This document shows, piece after piece, positions 16,939-26,318 of a stretch of DNA of 64,000 bases; position 1 is the first letter of the stretch, and each line of letters begins with the position of its first letter. The stretch spans positions 1,302,001 to 1,366,000 of the forward strand of contig NZ_CP010776.1 of NCBI RefSeq assembly GCF_001577755.1, written 5' to 3'. The translations under genes and the position numbers were made by a program. This DNA is from Rufibacter sp. DG15C (GTDB lineage: Bacteria > Bacteroidota > Bacteroidia > Cytophagales > Hymenobacteraceae). The notes below the pieces were generated by a model. It did no database searches and was not told the origin of the DNA. It saw only the letters and a list, made by a program, of their open reading frames with translations.

Positions 16939-19900
16939 CTAATTGTCCTTTAAGTGATATTCAAGCTGAATTGCGGCTTGGTTGAACTGTGACAGCGTGT
17001 CCAGGTACTGCAGCCTGATCCGCTGGGCCTGGGCGATGTTCTGGATATATTCAGTATACTCCGTCTCCCCTGCCCGGAAGCCCTTGGTCGCATATTCAAT
17101 GAGTAGGTTTGCCTGGGGAAGGGCCTTCTCCTCATAGTACCGGAGCATTTGCCGATGGCGGTTATATTCCTGGCTCAGTCGCTGGAACTCTGTCTCCAAA
17201 ACCAAACGCTGATTCTGAAGTTGGGCGTTTGCAACCTGGGTCTGCAGAGCCGAAGCCTGCACTCGAGCCCTTTGTGCTCGGGAAACGAGAGGGATACCCA
17301 CCCCCGCCTCCACCGATTGGAAACGCCTGCTCGGCCCGAAGTACTGTTCCGTGCCGGAGGTGTTCTGGAATCCCTGGATGGTCTGGCTCGTCACCCCGAT
17401 GGAAAACTCAGGCAGCAGCCGGTTTTTTTCTACCCTAGTCTGGGCCTCGCTTAGGGCTACCTCATTTTGGAAAAAACCTATCTCTGGATGGCGGCTTACC
17501 CACGAGGTATCTGAGGGGAGAATGACTTCTATCGGCCTCAGCTCTGGCTGGATTTGAAGCGTGTCATCAATGAATAGGAAACGTGCCAACCGCTGTCGTA
17601 CAGTTATTATTTCAGCTTGAGTTGCCTCCAGGGCGGTACGCGCCTCCATGGCCTGGGCCTCGGCGGCGATCTTCTCCAGGTAGTTGGCCTCCCCGGTGCG
17701 GTAGCGCACGTCTGCGGCCCTGGCGAACTGCCGGGCAAGTGTGTCCTGCGAGGCCAGGTAAACCTGCCTTTGGGTGAGGATGGCCCAATCACTGAAGGTC
17801 AGTTTAACATCCCGTACCACCGCCCGTCTGGTCTGTTTCAATTGCATCTCAGCGCTAAGGACCTGTTGCGCCGCCAGTCGGGCCTGGCTTCGGTAGACCC
17901 CTGGTAGGGAAAAGCCCTGTGATAGCGTCAGTGAGTTGTCGTTGGCGGCACTGTTCATCTGCCCAAAACCGCCAGTGACGGCTGTTTTGGGCAGATCAAA
18001 ACCTGTATTACGCAGCGCCTGCTGCCGTTCAACTGCCAAAGCGCCTGCCCTCACTGCGGGACTATTCCGAAGGGCTAGATCTACCACTTGGTTCACCGTG
18101 GTGGTGCCTCCAATGGAAGGGGTAGTTTGGGCGTTGGCAGAAAAAATACCGCCTCCAAATAATAGAGTGCACAGTAATAACAGTGTTTTACCACCCAAAC
18201 TAGAGGGTAGACCTGGCTTTTTCATTTTTTCTACGAAACTGTAAAGGATTGGTAGCAGGAAAAGGGTAAGCAGTGTGGAGGTGATAAGGCCCCCGATCAC
18301 CACGGTGGCCAACGGTTTCTGCACCTCGGCTCCGGCCGAGCCGGAAAGCGCCATGGGAAGGAATCCCAGGGAGGCGACCGCCGCCGTCATGATCACCGGC
18401 CGCAGCCGCACCTTCGTCCCTTCCATGATGCGGGCATATGGGTCATCCCATCCCTCCTTTTTCAACTGATTGAAATACCCGATCAGAACGATCCCATTCA
18501 ATACCGCCACCCCAAAAAGGGCGATGAACCCGATACCGGCGGAGATACTGAAGGGCATGCCCCGCAACAGCAGGGCGAACACCCCGCCTATGGCCGCCAG
18601 GGGAATGGCCGTGAAGATGAGCAGGCTCTGCCTGAAGGAGCCGAAGGTGAGAAACAACAGTATCAGGATAATCGCCAGTGACAGTGGCACCGCCACCGAA
18701 AGACGCGCCTCAGCCGCCTGCAGGTTCTCAAACTGTCCTCCGTAGCTTATATAGTAGCCTACGGGTAGTTTAAACTTGGCTTCTAATGTTGACTGTATTT
18801 CATTGACCAAGTTCTCCACGTCACGCTCCCGGGCATTGATGCCGATGGTGATGCGGCGTTTGGTGTCATCCCTCGATATTTGGCTTGGCCCTTGCTCCAG
18901 CGTTACCTGAGCCACCTGTCTAAGCGGAATCTGGGCTCCTGAAGGAAGGTTGATGAGCAGGTTCTCCACGTCAGAGAAATTCTGCCGGTTCGCCAGGCCC
19001 AATCGAACCACCAGGTCAAACCGCTTCTCACCCTCAAAGATAACCCCAGCCTCGCCGCCGGCGAAACCGGAGCGGAGAGCTTGGTTCACGTCCTCTATGT
19101 TCAATCCCATCTGGGCCATCTGGCCCCGGTTGTATTTCACCAGGATCTGCGGCAAACCCTTGGTCTGCTCTACTTTCAGATCCCCCACCCCTGCTATTGG
19201 ACGGATAAGGTTTGCCGCCTCCTCGGCTTTCTGGGCCAAAACGTCCAAGTCCTCACCGTAGATCTTCACCGCGATGTCCTGTTTCACCCCGGTCATCAGC
19301 TCGTTGCTTCTCAACTGAATAGGCTGTGAGAACTCTGCGTTCAGACCGGGAATGATGGAAAGCGCCTCTTCCATCTTCTCCATAAGCTCCTCCCTGCTGT
19401 CGGCGGACTCCCACTCGTCACGATCCTTCAGGATAACGGTCATATCGGCCGCTTCCACGGGCATGGGGTCCGTCGGTATTTCTGAGGACCCGATTTTGCT
19501 GACCACCTCCTTTACCTCTGGGAATTGCGTGAGCAGGATTTTCTCCGCCTGGGAGAATGTCTTGACGCTCTGGGTCAGCGAGGAGCCAGAACTGATAGAG
19601 GACTCAATGGCAAAATCCCCCTCGTCGAGCGTAGGAATGAACTCACCTCCCATTCTGGAGAATAATAGGAGTGTGAAAAGAAACAGCCCAAGGGTCACCA
19701 CCACCAAAAGGCCCCGTACCTTAAACGCCTTCTCTAAGAGCTTCCTGTAAGACACTTCCAGCCTGCCCATTATCCTGTCGGCGAAGTTAACTTTATGCTT
19801 GGTTTTCTTGCTCAGGAAGAGGGCTGAGGCCATAGGCACGTAGGTCAGGGAAAGGATCAGGGCGCCCAGGATGGCAAACCCCACGGTCTGGGCCATCGGC

Positions 19901-21330
19901 CTGAACATCTTACCCTCGATTCCCACCAGCGCCAGTATGGGCAGGTAGACGATGAGGATGATGATCTCCCCGAAAGCGGCCGACTGGCGGATTTTGACGG
20001 TGGCATCCAGGACAATATCATCCATCTGCCCTTGGTTGAGCCGGTCAATGTCTGCGAATTTCCGGTTGGTCCCTATCCGGTGCACGATACTCTCCACGAT
20101 GATGACCGCGCCGTCCACGATCAAACCGAAATCGATCGCCCCCAGGCTCATCAGGTTCCCCGACACGCCGAAGAGTTGCATCATGGAAACGGCGAAAAGC
20201 ATGGCCAGGGGAATAACCGAGGCAACCACCAGGCCGGCCCGCAGGTTGCCCAACAGGAGCACCAGCACGAATACCACGATAAGCCCCCCTTCTATGAGGT
20301 TTGTGCTGACGGTGTTGATTGCGCGGTCCACCAGCCGGGTGCGGTCCAGGAACGGTTCCAGTACCACCCCCGGTGGCAGGGTCTTCTGGATTCCCTCCAC
20401 CTTCGCCTTCACCTGTTCAATCACTTGCGCGGAGTTCTGGCCTTTGAGCATCATGACGATGCCGCCTACCACCTCCCCCTCGCCGTTTCGGGTCAAAGCG
20501 CCGTAACGGACGGCGCTTCCCTCCTCCACGGTGGCGACGTCCCGGATCAGCAACGGGACTCCGTCTGTGTTCCTGACAATAATCTGCCTGATGTCCTCAA
20601 AGTTCGTCAGCAGGCCGATGCCCCGTATGAAATAAGCGTTCGGTCCCTTCTCTATAAAGGCCCCACCGGTGTTCTGGTTGTTTTTCTCCAGCGCCCCGAA
20701 GATATCCGAGATGGAAAGGTCGAACGCCCGGAGCCTCTCCGGGTCCACCGAAACCTGGTACTGCTTCAACATCCCGCCGAAGCTGCTGACCTCTGCCACC
20801 CCGGGCGTGCCGGCCAACTGCCTCTTCACGATCCAGTCCTGGAGCGTCCTTAGTTCCGTGGGTGTGTATTTCTTAGGGGAGTTGGGGGTGGTGTGCAGCA
20901 CATACTGGTAAATCTCGCCCAAACCGGTTGAGACGGGGCCCATCTCAGGGGTGCCCAGCCCGTTAGGGAGCTGCTCCTGGGCGCTTTTGAGCTTCTCACC
21001 CACTATCTGGCGGGCAAGGTAGACGTCCACGTCATCCTCAAAGACCACGGTGACCACCGAAAGGCCGAACCGGGAGATGGAGCGGACCTCCACCAGATCC
21101 GGCACGTTGGCCATCTCAATCTCTATGGGGTAGGTGATGAACTGCTCGACCTCCTGCGCCGCCAGGGTGGGTGAGGTCGTGATGATCTGCACTTGGTTGT
21201 TGGTGATGTCCGGAACGGCGTCGATGGGAAGCCGACTCAGGGAGAAAAGCCCCCAGACCACCAGGGCAAGGGTAAATAGCCCGATGATCAGCTTGTTCCG
21301 GATGGAAAAAGCTATCAGATTGTCAATCAT
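16939..21330 (-). CDS. czcA: CzcA-type RND pump fused to a TolC-family outer membrane domain
   Basis: ATG 21330 (MIDNLIAFSIRNKLIIGLF) is the usual start of these pumps; the open frame to 21411 adds an odd extension. The 1,463-residue product has a complete RND pump (about residues 1-1040, with SLGAIDFGLIVDGAVIIVES in TM4 and GGEFIPTLDEGDFAIESSIS), then a signal-peptide-like segment (KTLLLLCTLLFGGGIFSANA, about 1045-1064), then about 400 residues of TolC (NQVVDLALRNSPAVRAGALA onward). Such fusions occur in Bacteroidota. The signal-like linker ends in ANAQ, which suggests cleavage into an inner-membrane pump and an outer-membrane channel. Substrate is probably Co/Zn/Cd. Confidence 0.9.
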   Translation of the reverse strand: MIDNLIAFSIRNKLIIGLFTLALVVWGLFSLSRLPIDAVPDITNNQVQIITTSPTLAAQEVEQFITYPIEIEMANVPDLVEVRSISRFGLSVVTVVFEDDVDVYLARQIVGEKLKSAQEQLPNGLGTPEMGPVSTGLGEIYQYVLHTTPNSPKKYTPTELRTLQDWIVKRQLAGTPGVAEVSSFGGMLKQYQVSVDPERLRAFDLSISDIFGALEKNNQNTGGAFIEKGPNAYFIRGIGLLTNFEDIRQIIVRNTDGVPLLIRDVATVEEGSAVRYGALTRNGEGEVVGGIVMMLKGQNSAQVIEQVKAKVEGIQKTLPPGVVLEPFLDRTRLVDRAINTVSTNLIEGGLIVVFVLVLLLGNLRAGLVVASVIPLAMLFAVSMMQLFGVSGNLMSLGAIDFGLIVDGAVIIVESIVHRIGTNRKFADIDRLNQGQMDDIVLDATVKIRQSAAFGEIIILIVYLPILALVGIEGKMFRPMAQTVGFAILGALILSLTYVPMASALFLSKKTKHKVNFADRIMGRLEVSYRKLLEKAFKVRGLLVVVTLGLFLFTLLLFSRMGGEFIPTLDEGDFAIESSISSGSSLTQSVKTFSQAEKILLTQFPEVKEVVSKIGSSEIPTDPMPVEAADMTVILKDRDEWESADSREELMEKMEEALSIIPGLNAEFSQPIQLRSNELMTGVKQDIAVKIYGEDLDVLAQKAEEAANLIRPIAGVGDLKVEQTKGLPQILVKYNRGQMAQMGLNIEDVNQALRSGFAGGEAGVIFEGEKRFDLVVRLGLANRQNFSDVENLLINLPSGAQIPLRQVAQVTLEQGPSQISRDDTKRRITIGINARERDVENLVNEIQSTLEAKFKLPVGYYISYGGQFENLQAAEARLSVAVPLSLAIILILLFLTFGSFRQSLLIFTAIPLAAIGGVFALLLRGMPFSISAGIGFIALFGVAVLNGIVLIGYFNQLKKEGWDDPYARIMEGTKVRLRPVIMTAAVASLGFLPMALSGSAGAEVQKPLATVVIGGLITSTLLTLFLLPILYSFVEKMKKPGLPSSLGGKTLLLLCTLLFGGGIFSANAQTTPSIGGTTTVNQVVDLALRNSPAVRAGALAVERQQALRNTGFDLPKTAVTGGFGQMNSAANDNSLTLSQGFSLPGVYRSQARLAAQQVLSAEMQLKQTRRAVVRDVKLTFSDWAILTQRQVYLASQDTLARQFARAADVRYRTGEANYLEKIAAEAQAMEARTALEATQAEIITVRQRLARFLFIDDTLQIQPELRPIEVILPSDTSWVSRHPEIGFFQNEVALSEAQTRVEKNRLLPEFSIGVTSQTIQGFQNTSGTEQYFGPSRRFQSVEAGVGIPLVSRAQRARVQASALQTQVANAQLQNQRLVLETEFQRLSQEYNRHRQMLRYYEEKALPQANLLIEYATKGFRAGETEYTEYIQNIAQAQRIRLQYLDTLSQFNQAAIQLEYHLKDN

Positions 21331-21438
21331 GAAACTATGTTTAAGCCAATAAATAGACAGCCTGGGATCTCTATGAATCCAGGCGAAAATGGCCGGGAGC
21401 AGGTGCTTCACCTATTCCCAGCGGTCAACATATTAGGC

Positions 21439-21753
21439 TTAAACTTTGGGGGGCTGCCAGATGGAGGCATGGACGGTCAGGTGCCGTTCCTGATAACTGG
21501 AAAGAAGGGGCGTCCTGTGGAAGACAGCCTTCGCCTCTATTTGAAGTGGGGCTGGGATCGGCTGGGAGAAACCCGCACAGCAGCTGCAGATGCAGAGCGG
21601 TGTGCATAGGTCAGCCGACCCCTGATGGTTTTCAGTGGGTGCCGAGGCCATAGAAGCCTTAACCGCCGTTTCAGAGTAACCATACGTGTCGCTGCACGGC
21701 ATACAGGCCACAAAGGTCATGAAGACAGCAAGAAGAAGGTTGGTCCACTTCAT
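21439..21753 (-). CDS. DUF6660-like Cys-rich small protein
   Basis: The 104-residue protein has a signal peptide with MKWTNLLLAVFMTFVACMPC, then a Cys cluster (DLCTPLCICSCCAGFSQP). These are the marks of the DUF6660 family, which in Bacteroidota commonly precedes CusA/CzcA genes. It is about 110 bp upstream of the CzcA-TolC start on the same strand, so it is the head of the operon. A role as metal-responsive or metal-binding exported peptide is inferred from position and Cys content. Confidence 0.72.
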   Translation of the reverse strand: MKWTNLLLAVFMTFVACMPCSDTYGYSETAVKASMASAPTENHQGSADLCTPLCICSCCAGFSQPIPAPLQIEAKAVFHRTPLLSSYQERHLTVHASIWQPPKV

Positions 21754-22097
21754 TGGGGCAAAAATACGGTATGCTTTCTCAAATAAAACATTCAGTGTTA
21801 ATAAACTCTGAGGGAGACTTTTGCTTATACTGTGTTTATCCTAAAACGTTCCGCAAATGTTGCCCTAGGTATAAAATTTAAGGTGTAAGTGGGTATAGTA
21901 TAATCAGCCAGTTGCAACAAAAAACTATCAATGGTCGGTTTGAAATGCTTTTACCTTTACAACATGCTTCAGTTAGAAAGGTCTTGTGGTTTCCCGGATC
22001 CATGTAATGGAACGTTGGCCGAGATAAAGATGATTTCAGCCTTCTTTGATTACTGCCGTAGAAAAACGCTTAATGCCCATTAAATGGTCTCAGGAGT

Positions 22098-22226
22098 TTA
22101 TTTTGTGTGGGATGAGTAAAAGTGCCATATACGGAAGACCGCAACGGCGAGGAGTAAGGCTGCCAAGACATAGTACAGGATCAATAAAGCTATCTTAGGA
22201 TTAGACTTCCTTTGCTTTCGTGACAT
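22098..22226 (-). CDS. 42-aa single-pass membrane peptide
   Basis: ATG 22226 opens a 42-codon frame: a basic N-terminus (MSRKQRKSNPK), one clean TM helix (IALLILYYVLAALLLAVAVF) and a short polar tail. The positive-inside layout and clean stop make it a plausible real gene in a 580-bp gap. It precedes the DUF6660/czc operon on the same strand but is 345 bp from it. No family recognised. Confidence 0.5.
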   Translation of the reverse strand: MSRKQRKSNPKIALLILYYVLAALLLAVAVFRIWHFYSSHTK

Positions 22227-22336
22227 TTTAACTAATTTTATACACTTGAAATCGAAAGAATAAATTCCCTTCCCTCTTTAAGTCACTTACTTATAATAAT
22301 CTGCTTTGTAACAGCGTCAAAATTCCACTTAGTAGA

Positions 22337-22636
22337 TTAGATGAAGTTCCGTATACGGAGAAGTTTCTCCCTGGCCAAATCAAATGTTTCCAAGGAACAC
22401 CCGTTCCTGTGCATTTCTTTGGAGATTTTATCACTGAAATACTGTCTTTTCAGGTCCTCCAAGTCAGTATCCAAAACCTCAGCTAACCGGAATAGGTCAA
22501 TCTCCTTGGGTAAAGCCTCGCCCGCCTCCAATCTACTTAATTGGTTTGGAGTTAGCCCTGCCTCTTTTGCCAGTTCCGCCTGGGTCAACTTCTGCGCTTT
22601 TCGCAAGCGGCGGATGATTTTATCGAAAGAATCCAT
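22337..22636 (-). CDS. XRE-family helix-turn-helix regulator
   Basis: The 99-residue protein has one HTH at residues 9-60 (LRKAQKLTQAELAKEAGLTP then NQLSRLEAGEALPKEIDLFR). The rest is a short helical tail. Its DNA targets are unknown; the perfect 60-bp palindrome 54 bp upstream (22690..22749) is a candidate site, and so are the operons either side. Size is typical of small stand-alone XRE regulators. Confidence 0.85.
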   Translation of the reverse strand: MDSFDKIIRRLRKAQKLTQAELAKEAGLTPNQLSRLEAGEALPKEIDLFRLAEVLDTDLEDLKRQYFSDKISKEMHRNGCSLETFDLAREKLLRIRNFI

Positions 22637-22689
22637 GCTGTGAAGACTTTTGCTGAAAAGTAACTCAAAAGTAATTCATTCTTGCATTC

Positions 22690-22749
22690 GGGCAAATTAA
22701 ACCCCTGGGATGGTTTTCATGAAAACCATCCCAGGGGTTTAATTTGCCC
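22690..22749. repeat. Perfect 60-bp palindrome
   Basis: The 29-nt left arm (22690..22718) is repeated exactly as reverse complement at 22721..22749, with the central AT itself symmetric. It begins GGGCAAATTAAACCCCTGGG. It lies 20 bp after the stop of the TonB-receptor gene and upstream of the XRE gene, both on the minus strand. It would form a very stable hairpin in RNA, but has no T-run. It is unrelated to the CGTTTTTGG family. Confidence 0.9.
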
Positions 22750-22768
22750 AGTCCTTAATCGGCAGATA

Positions 22769-25180
22769 CTAAAACCGGTAAGAAACAGTCGTCACGAACT
22801 GACGAGGTGGGATAGGGTTCACACTATAGTTCTCATGCACCAGGTAATTCAACTCGTTGGTAATGTTAGAAAGCTTACCTAAGATGGAGAATTTGCTGAT
22901 GGAATAGCCTAAGGACAGATCGAAGGTTGTAAACCCGTCTACCGGGATGAGGCGGTTGAACTGCTGAACCTGGCCCACCTGGTTGTTCCAGCCGGCGTTG
23001 CGCTCTCCGGTATAGAAACCAGAGGCCCCAACTTTCAAGCCTTTTAGAGCAGACGTCTGTAGCGTATAGAAGATAGAGGCATTAGCTGTATGCGATGGGT
23101 TGCTCACTAAGCGCTCTCCTTCAATGTAGCTTCCTTTAGAACCCGGAGTATCTGTGTACCGCATGTGGTTGTAACTGTAGCCGGCCAAAAAGGTAAGCCC
23201 TGGGGAAAGCGTTCCTGACAGGTCCACTTCGGCTCCGTCACTGGTGGTCTGTCCTGTGAACTCCTTGATGGTGGCGTCTGTGTTGACGGTAGTGCCATCC
23301 GCTAAGAATTGTGCTTGCAGTGCCAGGTCATTGTTGATGATACGGTAGAACGTGACGTTCACAGAAAGCATGTCTTTTACCAGGTCATTCTTAACGCCCA
23401 CTTCATATTGGTCCACAATAGAAGGCTTTAGGTTTTGTTGAAATACGTCTTTACCTGTATTGGGGACAAAGTTGTTGGAGTAGCTGGCAAAAAGAGAAGT
23501 AGTAGACGTAGGCTGGTAAACAAGTCCCAAACGCGGGGAGAATGCCTTATCCACTTTGGTAGTGGCGGTGGTGCTGTTCTTCACTTCATTCTTTACCAAG
23601 TCATAGAGTTTAGCCACTTCTACTTTCTGGTAAGACCATCTTAAACCTGCCAACACTTTAAATTTATTTGAGATACTGATCAAATCCTGGAAGTAGGTTC
23701 CAAAGCGGTAAGTAGGCGTTTCAGTGCGCAGGGTGGCGGTGGCCAATGGCTCGTCGGTTCTGGCCTCAAACTTGGCAGGAGTAAGGAGATTGATGGAGTC
23801 ATACACATCACCTTTCCCCAATGAAGATATTTTAAAAGTGTGTGACGTGTTTAGATAACGTTCTGCGTCAGCACCCACCAACAGCGTATGGCCAATACCG
23901 AATGTCTTAAACTCCCCATTCAGGTTTACCTGCCCGGTGTAGTAGTCTTCAGAAATATCAGAACGGGTTAGTTTGCGGCCCCAGTCGCCGTCAGCGTCTG
24001 CCTGGATGCGCTCGGTAGAGAAATAGTCTCTGGTGAACTTCTGCTGAGAACCAATGAAGTTTACCTTCCAGATATCATTCAACTGATGGTCAACGCTGGC
24101 AGAGGCTGTGTTCTGGCGGACCTCATTGTAGGCCCAAGGAGTATTAAAGAAGGTAGAACGGTCAATATTCGTCGGGATTTTACCATCCAAGGATCCAATT
24201 CCAAAGTCCGGGGTAAAGTCGTGGCTCAGGTAATCACCTTGTACCAAGATGGTAGTTCTAGAACCCAATTTATACAGGAGAGATGGATTCACGTAGTATT
24301 TCTTTGATTCTACGCTGTTGCGATAGCTTTCTGCCGTCTCAAAAGCACCTACCACCCTGAACGCCAGGTTCTGAGTAATTGGTCCGTACACGTCTGCCAT
24401 GGGCTTGTATAGGTTATAGCTTCCGGCCCGCATGGCCACTTCGCCGCCATACTCAAACTTAGGTTGCTTGGTCACCATGTTAATGACCGCGCCACCTGAC
24501 ACATTGCCGAAAAGCAAGGCGGCACTCCCCTTCAAAACTTCTACTCTTTCCAAGGTGCTTGCCTCTGGAAGAACCGCTGAGTTGGAGCGTGCCCCGTTCT
24601 TGAAGATATTGTTGGCGCCCAGGTTGTACCCGCGGGCAAAGAAGGTCTCTGAGGTACTGCCTCGGGTAGTACCCAAAGAAACCCCATTGACGTTTTTGAT
24701 GACATCACTTAGTTTGGAGGCCTGCTGATTGGCAATCACCTCACTGTTGATGATGGTCATGCTCTGGGGCATGTCCAGGGGAGAGATGGCAATCTTGCCA
24801 ATGGCCAAAGGCTTTTTGTTGACGGTCTTGCCGGCCGTCACTACTACCTCAGAAATTCGGGCAGCGTCTTCTGTTAGCGTAAGGTCCACTTTGGTGTTCT
24901 TTCCCGCTTCTATAGTGACCGCCAGCTCCTGGCTTTGTAGCCCCACAAATGAGCATCTCAAGGTATACTTACCAGGGGCAATGCCTTGGATGGAGAATGA
25001 GCCGTTCTCAGCAGAAACGGTGCCTTTGTTCAACTCAAAAAGGGCCACACTCACAAAAGCGACGGGCTTACCGTCACTGGATTTTATAACGCCGCTCAAT
25101 CTGCCTAGCGTTTGAGCATAGCCAGGAAAAAACGAAAGTAGTGAGAAGCTTAAGAGAAGGAAGAATTTTCTGTTTTTCAT
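22769..25180 (-). CDS. TonB-dependent receptor, siderophore type
   Basis: The 803-residue receptor has a signal peptide ending GYAQ, a carboxypeptidase-regulatory-like beta domain (LSGVIKSSDGKPVAFVSVAL, residues 27-110), a plug (MPQSMTIINSEVIANQQASK, GVSLGTTRGSTSETFFARGY) and a 22-strand barrel ending RQFVTTVSYRF. The plug wording is that of siderophore receptors (FhuA/FecA group). It would import ferric siderophore or another metal chelate. A TTTG-N19-TAnnTTTG promoter and a 13-bp dyad lie directly upstream, which suggests metal-dependent repression. No SusD-like partner is present. Confidence 0.93.
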   Translation of the reverse strand: MKNRKFFLLLSFSLLSFFPGYAQTLGRLSGVIKSSDGKPVAFVSVALFELNKGTVSAENGSFSIQGIAPGKYTLRCSFVGLQSQELAVTIEAGKNTKVDLTLTEDAARISEVVVTAGKTVNKKPLAIGKIAISPLDMPQSMTIINSEVIANQQASKLSDVIKNVNGVSLGTTRGSTSETFFARGYNLGANNIFKNGARSNSAVLPEASTLERVEVLKGSAALLFGNVSGGAVINMVTKQPKFEYGGEVAMRAGSYNLYKPMADVYGPITQNLAFRVVGAFETAESYRNSVESKKYYVNPSLLYKLGSRTTILVQGDYLSHDFTPDFGIGSLDGKIPTNIDRSTFFNTPWAYNEVRQNTASASVDHQLNDIWKVNFIGSQQKFTRDYFSTERIQADADGDWGRKLTRSDISEDYYTGQVNLNGEFKTFGIGHTLLVGADAERYLNTSHTFKISSLGKGDVYDSINLLTPAKFEARTDEPLATATLRTETPTYRFGTYFQDLISISNKFKVLAGLRWSYQKVEVAKLYDLVKNEVKNSTTATTKVDKAFSPRLGLVYQPTSTTSLFASYSNNFVPNTGKDVFQQNLKPSIVDQYEVGVKNDLVKDMLSVNVTFYRIINNDLALQAQFLADGTTVNTDATIKEFTGQTTSDGAEVDLSGTLSPGLTFLAGYSYNHMRYTDTPGSKGSYIEGERLVSNPSHTANASIFYTLQTSALKGLKVGASGFYTGERNAGWNNQVGQVQQFNRLIPVDGFTTFDLSLGYSISKFSILGKLSNITNELNYLVHENYSVNPIPPRQFVTTVSYRF

Positions 25181-25211
25181 GTCTTTTATTTAGACCAATT
25201 CTAATTTGGTG

Positions 25212-25242
25212 CAAATATAAAGACAGATTAAGGGCAGGCAAA
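25212..25242 (-). promoter_or_regulatory. Bacteroidota-type promoter of the TonB-receptor gene
   Basis: On the minus strand the -33 element TTTG (25242..25239) is followed by exactly 19 nt and then TATATTTG (25219..25212). This is a full match to the consensus TTTG-N19-TAnnTTTG. The start codon at 25180 leaves a leader of about 25 nt. Confidence 0.75.
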
Positions 25243-25275
25243 TATTATTTAGATTAGTTCTTAATAATATTTGCC
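25237..25275. promoter_or_regulatory. Operator-like dyad overlapping the -33 element
   Basis: GGCAAATATTATT (25237..25249) is matched exactly by its reverse complement at 25263..25275, with 13 nt between. The proximal arm contains the -33 TTTG of the TonB-receptor promoter, so a bound protein would control polymerase access. A Fur-like or other metalloregulator is the obvious candidate; the protein is not identified here. Confidence 0.6.
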
Positions 25276-25320
25276 AGTTATATGTTTAAATAAAGATCAA
25301 GCCCACTAGATAGTTGGAAA

Positions 25321-25950
25321 TCATAGAGTGGCTTTCCCCGATACTGGTATGGCTATCTTCACTTTCTCCCAACACATTGTCACTTGACCTGAATCAGCCC
25401 CTAGGGATATGACTTCATATCGCAAACGCTCCTGATTGATTTTTTGGAGGCTGGGCTTCACAGTGAACCGCAAGACGTCCCTACTTCTTATGTATTGGGT
25501 GGTGAGGTGCTGATTCCAGTCCCTGTTTACGATCACCTCCCATTCCTTTCTCCCCGGAATAGTGAAGAGGGCATACTTCCCCGCCGGCAACTCCTTTCCC
25601 CCAAAGAGAAGCGGGGCGCCAATTGTCAGGCGGGTTGCGGAGTGGGAGCCCGTCACCCACAGCTGGTTGTATGGGACTACCCCGCCCCAGATGGCCCGCC
25701 CTCTGACGGCTGGCGAATGGTATTCGATTTCAATTTGGGCATCACCGACCTGCCCGATTGCCTGCGCCATAACACTCTCTTCCAACGTGTCAGGCTCACT
25801 CTGGGCCGGTATGGCAAAGGGGTTTTCTGCCGTGTCCGGGTTCAGGCCAGTCTCTGTTTTTGACTCGGGGGTTTTAGGAGTGGGGTTCCCACCACAACTT
25901 GTCGATAATAGGCATAAAATTACACTAAGACGGCAGAAAAGGTCTTTCAT
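25321..25950 (-). CDS. DUF2911-domain lipoprotein
   Basis: Of the possible starts, ATG 25950 gives a proper lipoprotein signal (MKDLFCRLSVILCLLSTSC), so it was preferred to 26004. The 209-residue product has the DUF2911 core: IEIEYHSPAVRGRAIWGG, LPAGKYALFTIPGRKEWEVI and NRDWNQ. DUF2911 proteins are common extracytoplasmic lipoproteins in Bacteroidota with no known activity. The gene precedes the TonB receptor on the same strand but the receptor has its own promoter. Confidence 0.85.
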   Translation of the reverse strand: MKDLFCRLSVILCLLSTSCGGNPTPKTPESKTETGLNPDTAENPFAIPAQSEPDTLEESVMAQAIGQVGDAQIEIEYHSPAVRGRAIWGGVVPYNQLWVTGSHSATRLTIGAPLLFGGKELPAGKYALFTIPGRKEWEVIVNRDWNQHLTTQYIRSRDVLRFTVKPSLQKINQERLRYEVISLGADSGQVTMCWEKVKIAIPVSGKATL

Positions 25951-26318
25951 ATACCTTCTATTATTGCGGAACATTTTCATCAGAGCTGTCTGGGTAGTGG
26001 CCATCTATTAAAGTTTAGTCTCAGTAATAATCAACTCTCCAAACAGCTTCTAATCCATCTTTGGAATTCGGCCGGAAGTATGAATAGTTACAGAGGATTC
26101 ACAAACTCTGGCAAAGGAAGACTAACCATGGTCAAAAAGGGTGAAGAGCAGAGTAACCCTTCTTTTACACTAACGATCGAAATAGGCTCCCCCTTATTTT
26201 AGTCTTGTTTCAAAAGCATATAACAATAGTGGGATGTATTCCCATACTTCCCTCAAGCCTATTTTATCTTAGGGAACTTCTATCAACTGCATTCTCTGGC
26301 ACGAGATCTTATTTAATT
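25951..26318. other. 368-bp gap with no supported gene
   Basis: It separates two minus-strand genes and contains short A/T-rich frames only. I see no hairpin with strong arms and no promoter consensus. Confidence 0.4.

Noticed and set aside
17109-17907. Several overlapping plus-strand frames in the TolC domain of the fusion
   Set aside because: Mutually overlapping shadows of a GC-biased real gene, with no start context or motif.
20032-20853. Plus-strand open frame of 273 codons inside the CzcA gene
   Set aside because: Lies entirely antisense to conserved pump codons and shows only His/Pro/Gln-rich filler.
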